Positions 56,001 to 64,000 of a stretch of 64,000 nucleotides of DNA are shown here, piece after piece. The translations under genes were made by a program, and so were the position numbers. How positions within the stretch are numbered: the stretch's first letter is position 1; every line of letters begins with the position of its first letter. The notes beneath the pieces are model-generated. The model had not been told where the DNA came from and searched no databases. It saw only the letters and a list, made by a program, of their open reading frames with translations. The stretch covers positions 11,162,417-11,226,416 of the forward strand of contig OW203997.1 in assembly GCA_934047225.1 (NCBI GenBank), written 5' to 3'. This stretch comes from Ypsolopha sequella (Eukaryota > Arthropoda > Insecta > Lepidoptera > Ypsolophidae).

Positions 56001-57277
56001 GCAGAGTGTTTATCGTCTGAGGTGGATATGTTTGTATTTGTGGAAAGGGCAATGTTGCTTTCCCTCTCTGTATTTGTGTTTTTATCGAAGTGCAAAAGAG
56101 TATTATGTTTTTGCTTACAATACTTGCAATGAGATAATTTGCAGCGATTATTTGAATGTCCAGGCCGAAGGCAGTTTAAGCAAACGTTGGATTGATTGGC
56201 CTTTCGAATACGTGATTCAACGCTAAGATTTCGAAAAGATGGACACGTGAAAAGAAAGTGTTTATCGCTGCACATGGGACATGCAATTTTATTTTGCATA
56301 TTAGGTTGAAAATGTTGTTTTGGAATGTCATACGATTTGTTACTGCCCTTTGACTGCTCGCACGACTTTAAAACTCTTGCCCTAGCAGCAAGAAAATCTT
56401 TAAATTCCTTTAAAGTGGGAGGGGTTGTAGCTTTATTTCTTTCTTCTTCCCATTTGCTAATTGTAACATCGTCTAATTTATTAGACATAATTTGAATAAT
56501 AAGTGTATCCCAGTGTGTAATTGGCTGCCCTAAAGTAGAAAGAGCGCGAAGGTGTTTGTTGGTAGTGTCAATCACATGGTGGATGGCGTGGCTAGACTCT
56601 TTATGTATTTTATCTATGTTAAAAATCGCTTGAACGTGGTTATTGACTAATACACGCGAATTATCAAACCTGTCACACAACAAACTCCACGCTTCCCTGT
56701 AATTTGCACTTGTAAAATCTAAATTACTTATAACTTCCGCGGCACAGCCCTTAAGGGAACGTTTCAAATAGTGAAACTTGCTTATGTCGTCAAGATCACT
56801 TTTGTGTATAATGGAAAAGAATGTATTTTTGTATTCGAGCCAGTCTTGATTCGATCCCGAAAAAGAAGCTAAATTTATGTTTGCTAAATCAACTGACTCT
56901 TGTTTACAATTTGCAGTAACATTGTGATCACAAAAAGTCGACACAGAGCCCACCTGATTTATGGAATGTTTCGATGTGTAGTTATTCAGCAAAGTCCTGC
57001 CCTCGGCGAGGATGCTGTAGTATTGTGACTCGAACTGATCTCTTTCCGCATACCTCTCGTCGCTGTCTTCCGCCAGGACCTCGATCTCGGTCTGTAACGC
57101 GTCAAAATGCACATATAAGGCTTCAACTTTTTCCAAACGTAGCTTTAATTCGTTCACTTGCGTGTCACTCAAGTTATCACTGCATTTTATAACGTTTAGA
57201 TACGATTTAAAAGTAGTTAACTTGGATTTTAAGCTACCGCGTTTTTTAACAAGCTCCTTGATCTTTTCTTCACTCAT
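53057..57277 (-). CDS. BEL/Pao Gag-protease-RNase H-integrase polyprotein lacking RT
   Basis: 1406 codons, ATG to stop, no lesion. Domains: Gag with a DUF1759-like segment (about residues 135-300: SFSGSNQDWLEYKNTF); zinc knuckles (CPMC at 333; CLNCLRPGHSNNRC at 366-379; CKYC at 384); aspartic protease (DNGST at 451-455; LVGAEIFW near 551); RNase H (Asp739, Glu783, Asp813, Asp859); integrase zinc region (H1042/H1048, C1078/C1081); integrase core (Asp1113, Asp1179, Glu1228); C-terminal domain. Family members usually run several hundred residues longer. The reverse-transcriptase block expected between ERDPAFKKSYTDFI (681-694) and the REVPLSIKKLW segment (695 on) is missing, including the catalytic YxDD, with the frame kept (junction near 55,195). 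The product would localise to particles and bind, process and integrate, but cannot copy RNA; mobility would need RT from another element. Confidence 0.92.
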   Translation of the reverse strand: MSEEKIKELVKKRGSLKSKLTTFKSYLNVIKCSDNLSDTQVNELKLRLEKVEALYVHFDALQTEIEVLAEDSDERYAERDQFESQYYSILAEGRTLLNNYTSKHSINQVGSVSTFCDHNVTANCKQESVDLANINLASFSGSNQDWLEYKNTFFSIIHKSDLDDISKFHYLKRSLKGCAAEVISNLDFTSANYREAWSLLCDRFDNSRVLVNNHVQAIFNIDKIHKESSHAIHHVIDTTNKHLRALSTLGQPITHWDTLIIQIMSNKLDDVTISKWEEERNKATTPPTLKEFKDFLAARARVLKSCEQSKGSNKSYDIPKQHFQPNMQNKIACPMCSDKHFLFTCPSFRNLSVESRIRKANQSNVCLNCLRPGHSNNRCKLSHCKYCKQKHNTLLHFDKNTNTERESNIALSTNTNISTSDDKHSAVLLSTAMVKVADHKGRLHAARLILDNGSTANFVTQRLCGRLGLVRRNTSSTVTGIDSQCSSTNQSCDLTIVSSNGDFKVSISCYILAEITQALPTTYIDVRKIPIPAGLCLADPSFNIPSSVDILVGAEIFWSVLGSSSINLGKNLPKLHESKFGWLVTGSMPQLKPNTNTICHFVQNTTDVPDLSRFWELDAVSPLHSLSKEERTCEDSFKANTIRDKDGRFIVTMPLKESPEILGDSYQMAKLRFLSLERRFERDPAFKKSYTDFIREVPLSIKKLWLSFSETLSKLNTIHIPRWVLLDKPLSLELHAFVDSSNLAYAGVVYVRCVSTDGTVGVRLLVSKNKVVPIKPITIPRLELCGALLGTRLYKKVVNALTIKFDHCYFWCDSTIVLGWLSYSQNQLKQFVRNRVNEIQESTSGHKWNYVPSKENPADLVSRGVSADEIGKSSLWWFGPSFLQQPTEFWPKMPNNNSLNDKSLPEIVLATTSCQNNLLELIHKISVFSFLVRTFAIILRFIGICRRQTIKGPISVSELQSAQIVVMRLAQKEMFPLEYSLLESGKPLPSKNRLLAFSPFMDENKVIRVGGRLNNSYYSYDVKHPIMLCAKHHVTKLIFILHHKRLFHAGPQLLLANIRQTYWPLGGRNLSKNTVKSCVRCCRFKATPIQPIMGNLPNPRVHLEFPFLDSSVDYAGPVLIADRKGRGAKLTKSYIAIFVCLAVKAVHIKLVTDLTKEAFLAALYRFISRRGKPQNIFCDRGTSFVGASNELQRLMEDSSSEIASSLVNEGIKFNLLTSFTPHMGGLWERAVRSVKHHLRRILSLAHLTYEELSTCLAQIEAILNSRPLTPLSSDPSDFTALTPSHFLIGRSLMSVPHPQITDVNISRLQRFERVEKLRQHFWNRFYNEYISLLQRKAKWHRSTGDQLKEGMLCLIRDRNQPPLLWPLGRIVGIHPGSDGITRIVDISTKKGVIQRAFNNICPLPTS

Positions 57278-57876
57278 TGTGGTAAAGGAAAAGTATACAA
57301 GTAACGGTCACTACGTTAATATACACGGAGATCAAAATAAATAACTATTTTCAAGGAATGTACCTAATTATTATCTCAGCAGCGCAGCGATATGCGTATG
57401 CTCTGATGGTTAGCTAATGCGTCACTGCAGGTCGAAGGCAACTGCCGTGCAAGCGGAACAGGTACTCGATCGAGTTAGCAGCTAATTACGGCTATGCAAA
57501 AAATGATGAAGATGCGGTTTGATGAGTATTTGTATAGTTTGGGCGTTTACAAAGGCTTGCCTTTATACTAACGCTTATGCTTACGATTTTTGCGATAAAA
57601 CAGCTTTGGCATGAAAAAATGTAAGCTTAGGCAAATAGGTGAAAGCTATACTAATAAGGATTGAGATTTTAAAGATAGGAATGAGGAATAATCGGAACGG
57701 ACTCACAAAAATTGTCGTGTTCCCTCCAAAATGTTCTACGTCTCCAAGTCCGACGTCTCGTTCGGCGAATTTTGCAGATCTTGCGCTGGCGAAAGACTCG
57801 GTAAGTGTTCTGGGATACTGGATGACGATGAACTTTGGTGCAGGTACACGTGATGGCACGTAGAAGATAAAAAAAA

Positions 57877-58390
57877 TTGATGACGTCACGCTAGTAGTGG
57901 CACAAAGAAGACAAAGAAAAACACGTAATTTTCATATTCGACGACTCTTTTCTTGACGCGTCGCACTCGAAGGTGTTTCTTAGGATATCCTTGGCGGGTT
58001 TATGCTTCCCACAGGTGTTCCAGTGAAGCTATTTGATGACGTCACGCTTGAAGTGGCACAACGAAGACAAAGAAAACACGTAATTTTGATATTAGACGAT
58101 TCTTTTCTTGACGCGGCGCACTCGAAGATGTTTCTTAGGATATCCTTGGCGGGTTTATTCTTCCCACAGGTGTTCCAGTGAAGCTTTTTGATGACGTCAC
58201 GCTTGAAGTGGCACAATGAAGACAAAGAAGATGCGTGATTTTGATATTTGGCGACTCTTTTCTTGACGCGGCGTACTCGCAGGTGTTTCTTAGGATGTCC
58301 TTGGTGGGTTAATGCGTCCCACAGGTGTTCCAGGGATTCCTTTGACGAGTCCTTGATGACGTCACGCTTGAAGACGACAACTAATTTTCC
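57877..58390 (-). repeat. Leader tandem repeats with TGACGTCA
   Basis: Units start at 57,877, 58,033, 58,188 and 58,353 (the last is partial), lengths 156, 155 and 165 bp. Each begins TTGATGACGTCACGCT and, where complete, contains TTTTCTTGACGCG, GTGTTTCTTAGGATATCC and CCCACAGGTGTTCCAG variants. TGACGTCA is the palindromic CRE/ATF site. It may act as a transcriptional element or insulator, by analogy only. Confidence 0.8.
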
Positions 58391-58408
58391 TCGTAGATCG
58401 AAGGACCA
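58391..58408 (-). promoter_or_regulatory. Primer-binding site, tRNA-Tyr-like
   Basis: Immediately inside the 5' LTR (minus strand) is TGGTCCTTCGATCTACGA. The first 11-12 bases are complementary to the 3' end of insect tRNA-Tyr (…CGAAGGACCA) as I remember it; the following bases do not extend the match. Confidence 0.55.
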
Positions 58409-58751
58409 TGTTGGGGTGTCAGTGCCCGCTGTTCCTAGATGTTCTGGACGGGAGTTCTGACGGGATAGCTCGAGTAAAATAAACGGAGTGTAATTTTAGG
58501 TGCTGTATTTTAAGGACAATAGTGTCGCGTGCGTGTATGTACAAGATCGCAGAGAGAAGAGAATGACTAAACATAAAAATGAATGATTGAATGAATGAAG
58601 GCTGATTGAATGAATGAAGACAGATAGAATGATTGATTGAATTATTGAATGAATGAATGAATATAAATTAAACGCGCGCACTTATAAATTAGTCTAAAGC
58701 CGCACGGCGGCCGGTACCCGTCACGCACCGGCTTGAAGATTGTCTCCAACA
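58409..58751 (-). repeat. BEL/Pao 5' LTR
   Basis: 343 bp, same sequence as 52,689-53,031. It begins (minus strand) TGTTGGAGACAATC and ends CCCCAACA, with TGTTGG/CCAACA termini, followed outward by ATCC. Confidence 0.92.
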
Positions 58752-58755
58752 ATCC
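58752..58755. repeat. Target duplication ATCC, right
   Basis: Matches 52,685-52,688. Confidence 0.8.
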
Positions 58756-59107
58756 ATAAACTGTGAAGATCTAGTATTGATACTTGTAAGAAAAATAGTA
58801 ACTTGTATATAAAACATTTTTATTTACAACTACCGTCACAGTGCTATGTACGAAATGGTCAAATAATATTAAGTTTTAAAAACATTTACTAAAGGGTTAA
58901 GGTCTGATAAATACCTTTTCTCATTAAAATGTATCAAGACCGTTTATTCCAAAAACATTTTTGTATTTTCCATTTTACATTCATCGGTGCAAATAAAATT
59001 TCGCAAACTTTTACCTCCTTGGAGACAGAGGGAACCGATTTCGGTGGCAGGTCTATTAATAGATAAATGTGTCACTCATGAAATTGTCCGACGGCGAAGG
59101 AGCATGC

Positions 59108-59745
59108 GCTTTCTACGGTTTCGTACCCAAGGGGCAAAACGAAGCCCTATCAATGTCATTTTGCTGTCTGTCCGCACGTTCGTCTAGACGAAATGAGGAA
59201 CAGATCTGAAATTTGGATACTTTGTGTAGAATGTTGTCTTTGTTGATCTGAAACCAAATATTGAATAAAAATTTTAAATACCTTTAATTTATTTTATACA
59301 AAAATATTTATTTTTCTTACCCTGATATGTGGGGTTTCATCGTCAAGAACTTATTGAATATACAAATATACGCTTATTTTTTTTTTCTATATAGTAAAAA
59401 TTGGGATGCCATCAAAGTTGTCAGTTTAAACCATTTCTGTTACGGGGTCTTTTTCAAAAACTAGAATCCTTGGAAATATGAAATTTATACTTTTTGTATA
59501 TCATGTGCCATACGTATATATACTGTTTTTAAACAAGAAATATGGACTGAAAACGTCGATTTATTAATAAGTTTTAGGTTTACGTACCAAAATACTAGAT
59601 TTATATATTTTGTAGCTAATGATAAGCTTGTAGTATAGGGAGTTTTTGTTTTAATTGTTTACTCGAAAGTCTATTAACGTATTTGAATGCTACAGAACCC
59701 TCAGGGTGTGAGTCTTTCTCGCACTTGGTCGGTTTTTAGACTCTC
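59108..59745 (+). repeat. GTTCCGTA-family repeat, long diverged copy
   Basis: It starts CGGTTTCGTACCCAAGGGGC and ends ACAGAACCCTCAGGGTGTGA, GTCTTTCTCGCACTTGGTCG, GTTTTTA. It is longer than the copy at 52.0 kb (about 640 against 310 bp), with an unrelated AT-rich middle. Confidence 0.6.
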
Positions 59746-59778
59746 TGTAAACTAAATTATTATTAAAGACCAGTTTCG

Positions 59779-60246
59779 CACTTACGATTATTATTATTAT
59801 TATTATTTACTTTAATATGCAAACTGTTTCACCAATTCAATTTTCAAGAACATCCCAAGAAATGACACATGCCTTGAAAATATCGAAATTGAATCGGTGA
59901 GATAGTTAGCATATTACTATAGCAACAATAATAAACGTTATTACAAAACCGATATTTAGTAATCATTTAGGATGACAGTAGCTTTTTATACTCTTTGACG
60001 TCAGCAAAACAAGGCGAACACTTACGATTATTATTATTATTATTTACTTTAATATGCAAACTGTTTCACCAATTCAATTTTCAAGAACATCCCAAGAAAT
60101 GACACATGCCTTGAAAATATCGAAATTGAATCGGTGAGATAGTTAGCATATTACTATAGCAACAATAATAAACGTTATTACAAAACCGATATTTAGTAAT
60201 CATTTAGGATGACAGTAGCTTTTTATACTCTTTGACGTCAGCAAAA
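59779..60246. repeat. Tandem duplication, 240 bp, nearly identical
   Basis: Unit 1 starts at 59,779 and unit 2 at 60,019. The only difference I find is one TTA triplet in the opening TTA run. Each unit holds an imperfect foldback: AATATGCAAACTGTTTCACC and AATTCAATTTTCAAG against CTTGAAAATATCGAAATTGA and ATCGGTGAGATAGTTAGCAT. Confidence 0.9.
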
Positions 60247-61641
60247 TGTTTATTCTTTTTTCTGAATATAAATTTCATTATTTCATTTTATTATTTCTCG
60301 GCTACCTGTCTTGATCCTTGATATAGACGTCATCATGCGTAAGCAAAGTGCTGTAATCACTTGTCCTATTACTGTCGTTAGTTGACTTCAGCGGCACTTT
60401 ACGCTTAAGAGGATGGCCTACCTTAGCAACTTTTTTTATTACCCGTCCAGCACAATAAGTCCAATGGCAAAGACCTTACTTGCTTTTGATAGAGGTGATT
60501 ATATGTTGGCTCATTGGCCTTTTTTTCTTGGACGCGTAATACTAAAGCCAGTGGATAATTTGGCTTTTTGTAGCTCTGTATTCATTCATTAAGGTACATA
60601 TCGAGATTTCTTTATCCCATAAAACGTTTTTAGACGTAACCCACTTTTTGCCAAATAAAGACAAAGTTGGTAACGAATTAATGTTCTGATTTGTGTAGAA
60701 ATAAGACAATTAATCATGAGTACATCACTGATGACGTAATGCCACGATATGTATTTTTTATGTTATCATGACTAAACAAGCTACTTTTTTTGTGAAATAC
60801 ACATGTGGCACCGCGCTCGGCCAAATGACGACTGAATAGGAAGCTCATAATCAAGGTTGGATTTCGTAGTATAATTATACTATTTGTACCATATTTTCAT
60901 GACATGTGTAAGCATTTGCTTAAGTAATAGTTTGTTTTAAATATTATTATTGGAGTTTAAAAAGAGTAGTCAGCTTGTTACAATGAATTTGTACCGACAT
61001 CGACACGACTTCCGATGGAAGATGCCGCCACTAAGGTACGAGTATCCATAAAGAGGCTTGCATTTGACTAACACGAGTTTGGCAGAGAGAATGGCGCCAT
61101 CTCCCAACGTCAGTCGGTCGAAGACGAAAAGAGAAAAAGTGTGGTGAAACGAATGTAAAAGTGTACCTATCAAAAATAAAGAAGTTATACATCAGTAATT
61201 ATTATTGTAAAGTCCTATCGGATAAATAAAACGACTGAGTAAGTATTATGACTAATTAATTATTATTTCCTTACTGAATTAAGTCCCTCAAAATGAATAA
61301 GTTACCTTATATTTTGCGTGGGTCTGTAGATTGTGGTGCTACGACTACATTTCAGAAATGGGATATGAATCCAAATACGTAAAAATCAAATTACTTAATT
61401 TGAATCTGGTCATCTTACCTAGGTAATTTTTATATATTTCTTTTCTTCCTTGATTGATGTGTGTCCTATAATACTCGTTACAATATGTAGCTAATATTAT
61501 TTTGAATTTCTAAAAGCGATGGATCATTTCTTTATCTAAAAACTTGGGTTATTTTTCTTTCTACCTACATCTAAAAGAACCAAAATGGGTGTTGGAGATT
61601 TTATAACGGTAAATGAGGGCTGACTAACTTTGCCGAGAGAT
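60247..61641. other. No gene; possible 5' flank or LTR of the Ty3/gypsy element
   Basis: No open frame of note. TGTTACAATGAATTTGTACC at 60,977 could begin an LTR and TGGTGCTACGACTACATTTC at 61,334 resembles a TGG-starting primer-binding site, but I cannot define an LTR end or find its partner in the window. Confidence 0.3.
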
Positions 61642-61817
61642 CAGTATTGCAGTGTTTCAGTATTTCAGTATTGCAGTATTGCAGTGTTTCAGTATTGCAG
61701 TGTTTCAGTATTTCAGTATTTCAGTATTGCAGTGTTTCAGTATTTCAGTATTTCAGTATTTCAGTATTTCAGTATTGCAGTATTGCAGTATTGCAGTGTT
61801 TCAGTATTTCAGTATTT
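61642..61817. repeat. Octamer minisatellite, about 22 units
   Basis: Tandem 8-bp units CAGTATTT, CAGTATTG and CAGTGTTT in mixed order. Since 8 is not a multiple of 3 and no stop arises, all plus frames stay open across it without being coding. Confidence 0.95.
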
Positions 61818-62149
61818 ATTGCCATATTAGTATATCAGTGAGGCCATCTAAATTTTCCACACTTTTGTAAATTTATTAACTTCTGTATAGTTTAAAAATG
61901 TATATCACACAAATAATAAATAGGTAAATTATTTACGCTTGCGTGCATTTAACTCCTATGAATAATTTTCTAGTGTACAATAAAGTTGTGAAAGCTATTA
62001 AATTATCTATATCTTAAAATACAGTTACACCGTTTCTGTGCTTCTGTTATATATTTACAGTAATGGATGAAGAACATTTGAGCGCTACCTTGTCGACGGA
62101 CACCGAGTCCAATACTAAGAGGACAACAGCCTGTGCGGACACGTGCTAC

Positions 62150-62837
62150 TGATCGCGAGGTGACGCGCGACTACTCCGGCCAGAGCGAGCGTCGGTCACA
62201 CAGCGGCGCCGACAGGCGTGAGGTGACGTGCGACTACTCCGGCCAGAGCGAGCGTCGGTCTCACAGCGGCGCCGACAGGAGTGAGGCGACGCGCGACTAC
62301 TCCGGCCAGAGCGAGCGTCGGTCACACAGCGGCGCCGACAGGCGTGAGGCGACGCGCGACTACTCCGGCCAGAGCGAGCGTCGGTCACACAGCGTCGCCG
62401 ACAGGCGTGAGGCGACGCGTGACTACTCCGGCCAGAGCGAGCGTCGGTCACACAGCGGCGCCGACAGGCACGAGGCGACGCGCGACTACTCCAGCCAGGG
62501 CGATCGTCGGTCATGCAGCGGCACCGACAGGCGTGAGGCGACGCGCAACAACACCAGCCAAGGTGAGCGTCGGTCACACAACAGCGCCGACAGGTGCGAG
62601 GCGATGCACGACTACTTCAGCCAGGGTGAGTGTTGGTCACTTAGCGGCACCAAAAGGCGCGAGTTGACGCGTGACTACTCGGACCAGGGCCAACGTCGGT
62701 TGCTCAGCGGTACTGACAAGTGCGAAGCAACGCATGACTGCTCCGGCACACGTGAGCGTTCGTCGCGAAGCCGTGCTGACAAGCGTGAGGCAACGCGCAG
62801 CCGCTCCAGGCAGCGCGAGCTTCGATCAAGTAGCCGA
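62150..62837 (+). repeat. 63-bp (21-residue) Arg/Ser-rich tandem repeats
   Basis: The unit is EATRDYSGQSERRSHSGADR plus one residue. Early units are nearly identical at DNA level. Later ones (from about 62,500) diverge to EATRSRSRQRELRSSSRVKR-like sequences, continuing to about 63,010. Period 63 keeps the frame. GC content is far above the rest of the window. The RS/SR composition resembles splicing-factor RS domains. Confidence 0.9.
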
Positions 62838-63156
62838 GTCAAAAGGCGCGATGTGACGCGCAGCTGCTCTGGCCGCCGAGAGCTTCGTTCGCGCAGCCGC
62901 GCCGACAGTGTTGAGGCAACACGTGGCTGGTCCGGCCATCGCAAGTGTCGGTCGCGCAGCCGCGCCTACAGTCGCGAGGCGACTCGCAGTCGTTCCGGCC
63001 GGCGCGAGCGTCAGTCACGTGACTGTAGGCGCGGCTGCGCGACCGACACTTGCGATGGCCGGACCAGCCACGTGTTGCCTCAACACTGTCGGCGCGGCTG
63101 CGCGAACGAAGCTCTCGGCGGCCAGAGCAGCTGCGCGTCACATCGCGCCTTTTGAC
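62838..63156. repeat. Inverted duplication, 136-bp arms, inside Gag
   Basis: 62,838-62,973 and 63,021-63,156 are exact reverse complements as far as I can read, with a 47-bp spacer. The left arm follows the repeat pattern in the coding sense; the right arm is the antisense copy, so it replaces coding sense with noise and shifts the frame. Confidence 0.9.
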
Positions 63157-64000
63157 GTGTGGCCAGTCAGGCTGGCGCCAGCGTCGGTCGCGCAGCCGTG
63201 GCGTTCAGCGCGAGAGTGAAAGAAATGGTGACCTGTCATCCTCATTTCAATACGAACTGCTTCAGTTTATGAAAACTTTAAATTCTGATAAGCGTCATGA
63301 GTCAGTAGAAAAACTAGGCCTTGTTCATAATACCGTGCCTGAATTCGATCCATCTAAAAGGGAACAAACCATGACGATGTGGTTGCACAAAGTTAATGAA
63401 TGCGCAGCAATTTACGGTTGGAGTGAACGTCAAATAATTCACCTCGCGTTACCGAAGCTACGCGGTGTCGCACAGCGTTGGTATGAAGAGTTGTCTACAG
63501 TACTTTTTACATGGGTCGAATGGCAGGCCAAACTACTATCAGCGTTCCCTTCAGAGGAGAATTATGGACAAATGCTCACCGATATGTTAGCAAAACGCGC
63601 TCGTTTTAGTGACTCACTTGAAGACTACTATTACGATAAGATAGCTCTTATAAATAGGTGTAGTATAGTTGGAAAGCGAGCAGTAGAGTGCGTTCTTCAT
63701 GGGGTAGATGACCGATCAGTTAGGTTAGGAGCAGAGGCCGTTCAGTTCGATGATCCGAATAAATTGTTAGCCTATTTTAGAAATGCTAGGAATGTAAAGC
63801 AGCAAATCGAACGTAAGCCTAACATTAGGTCTTTTCCACGCGCCACAACTATTAACGATCAAAATCGCGTTACGAACAGTAAGCCGCGTTGTTTTAATTG
63901 TAAGCAAGAGGGTCACATATCACTTCATTGCCCTCAACCTGTAAGGAAATGTAGCAAGTGTGCTAAAACCGGTCATGTTGCTGAGCAGTGTTACTCCAAG

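Larger units (their letters stand above)
57278..58408 (-). other. BEL/Pao leader between 5' LTR and ORF
   Basis: Non-coding leader of 1.13 kb, unusually long. The part next to the LTR carries the primer-binding region and the tandem repeats. The part next to the ORF (57,278-57,870) has no motif I can name. Confidence 0.7.
52689..58751 (-). mobile_element. BEL/Pao LTR retrotransposon, RT-deleted, young
   Basis: The 6063-bp element has two 343-bp LTRs, 4-bp flanking duplications and one long minus-strand ORF. Order on the minus strand: LTR (58,751-58,409), primer-binding region, leader of 1.13 kb with tandem repeats, ORF (57,277-53,057), LTR (53,031-52,689). LTRs match at every position I compared, with constant offset 5720, so insertion is recent. 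The ORF retains Gag, protease, RNase H and integrase signatures but not the reverse-transcriptase core. Confidence 0.92.
62063..64000 (+). pseudogene. Ty3/gypsy-type Gag with SR-like tandem repeats, broken, runs off window
   Basis: ATG at 62,063 opens MDEEHLSATLSTDTESNT, but this frame stops at about 62,150. The repeat region continues in another frame (62,133-63,155), and the rest of Gag is open again in the first frame from 63,157 to the window end. Thus at least one frameshift near 62,120 and the inverted duplication at 62,838-63,156 break the gene. The 3' part includes FDPSKREQTMTMWLHKVNEC, LPKLRGVAQRWYEEL, FPSEENYGQML (retrotransposon Gag pattern) and two zinc knuckles, CFNCKQEGHISLHC and CSKCAKTGHVAEQC, at 63,890-63,991. 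Gag packages element RNA. Protease and polymerase would lie beyond the window. Confidence 0.8.

Noticed and set aside
57877..58390. CRISPR-like direct repeats
   Set aside because: Units are about 155 bp, near identical throughout with no unique spacers, and lie inside a retrotransposon leader in an animal genome.
60977..61335. 5' LTR of the Ty3/gypsy-like element
   Set aside because: A TGTT start and a TGG-starting primer-site-like word exist, but no clear LTR end, and the partner LTR would be outside the window.
61630..61870. Three overlapping open frames reading VFQYFSISV-like peptides
   Set aside because: Produced by the octamer minisatellite in all three frames.
62146..62944. Long antisense frames over the Gag repeat region
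   Set aside because: The GC-rich 63-bp unit has no stop on the antisense strand, so these are shadows of the sense repeat.

Overview
The window reads as AT-rich, repeat-dominated insect nuclear DNA, most likely from a moth or butterfly. This is inferred from several dispersed repeats that I know from Lepidoptera: the element that opens with TTTTAGGGTTCCGTA and ends in GCACTTGGCCGGTTTTT, the AACCGACTTCAAAAAGG element, the tRNA-derived SINE ending near TCATGTCGTGACGATG, and the GCCCGCGGCTTCGCCCGCG tail. There is no bacterial or organellar gene, no rRNA, no functional tRNA and no CRISPR array. Almost nothing here is conventional host coding sequence; the structure comes from layers of transposable elements.

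Left part (1-23 kb): interspersed repeats, several foldback (palindromic) MITEs, a hAT transposase remnant with a LINE fragment inside it (about 1.1-2.6 kb), tRNA-derived SINEs, a 1.7 kb palindrome with a second palindrome in its centre (17.6-19.3 kb), and a LINE reverse-transcriptase C-terminus (22.05-23.29 kb) split by two different TTAA-flanked MITEs. Removing each MITE with one TTAA restores the LINE reading frame.

Middle (23-52 kb): a nearly complete mariner-like transposon (23.90-25.21 kb; one stop, one frameshift); a TTAA-flanked foldback; and the best candidate host gene, on the minus strand at about 28.4-30.6 kb, with a short basic first exon and two tandemly duplicated 117-nt exons with consensus splice sites. 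Next come many more foldback elements, microsatellites, LINE 3' ends, and a SINE carrying a 115-bp TA-flanked MITE. A repeat at 48.1-49.6 kb is split by a 1.15 kb element that ends in a near-perfect hairpin.

Right part (52-64 kb): a young BEL/Pao LTR retrotransposon (52,689-58,751, minus strand) with 343-bp LTRs identical by eye, a 4-bp target duplication and an unbroken 1406-codon ORF. That ORF lacks the reverse-transcriptase core but keeps Gag, protease, RNase H and integrase. The leader has tandem repeats of about 155 bp, each with a TGACGTCA site. The window ends inside a Ty3/gypsy-type Gag whose N-terminal part is a 21-residue Arg/Ser-rich tandem repeat, broken by a frameshift and a 136-bp inverted duplication.

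All homology calls are from memory of families and from motifs visible in the sequence; no search was run.
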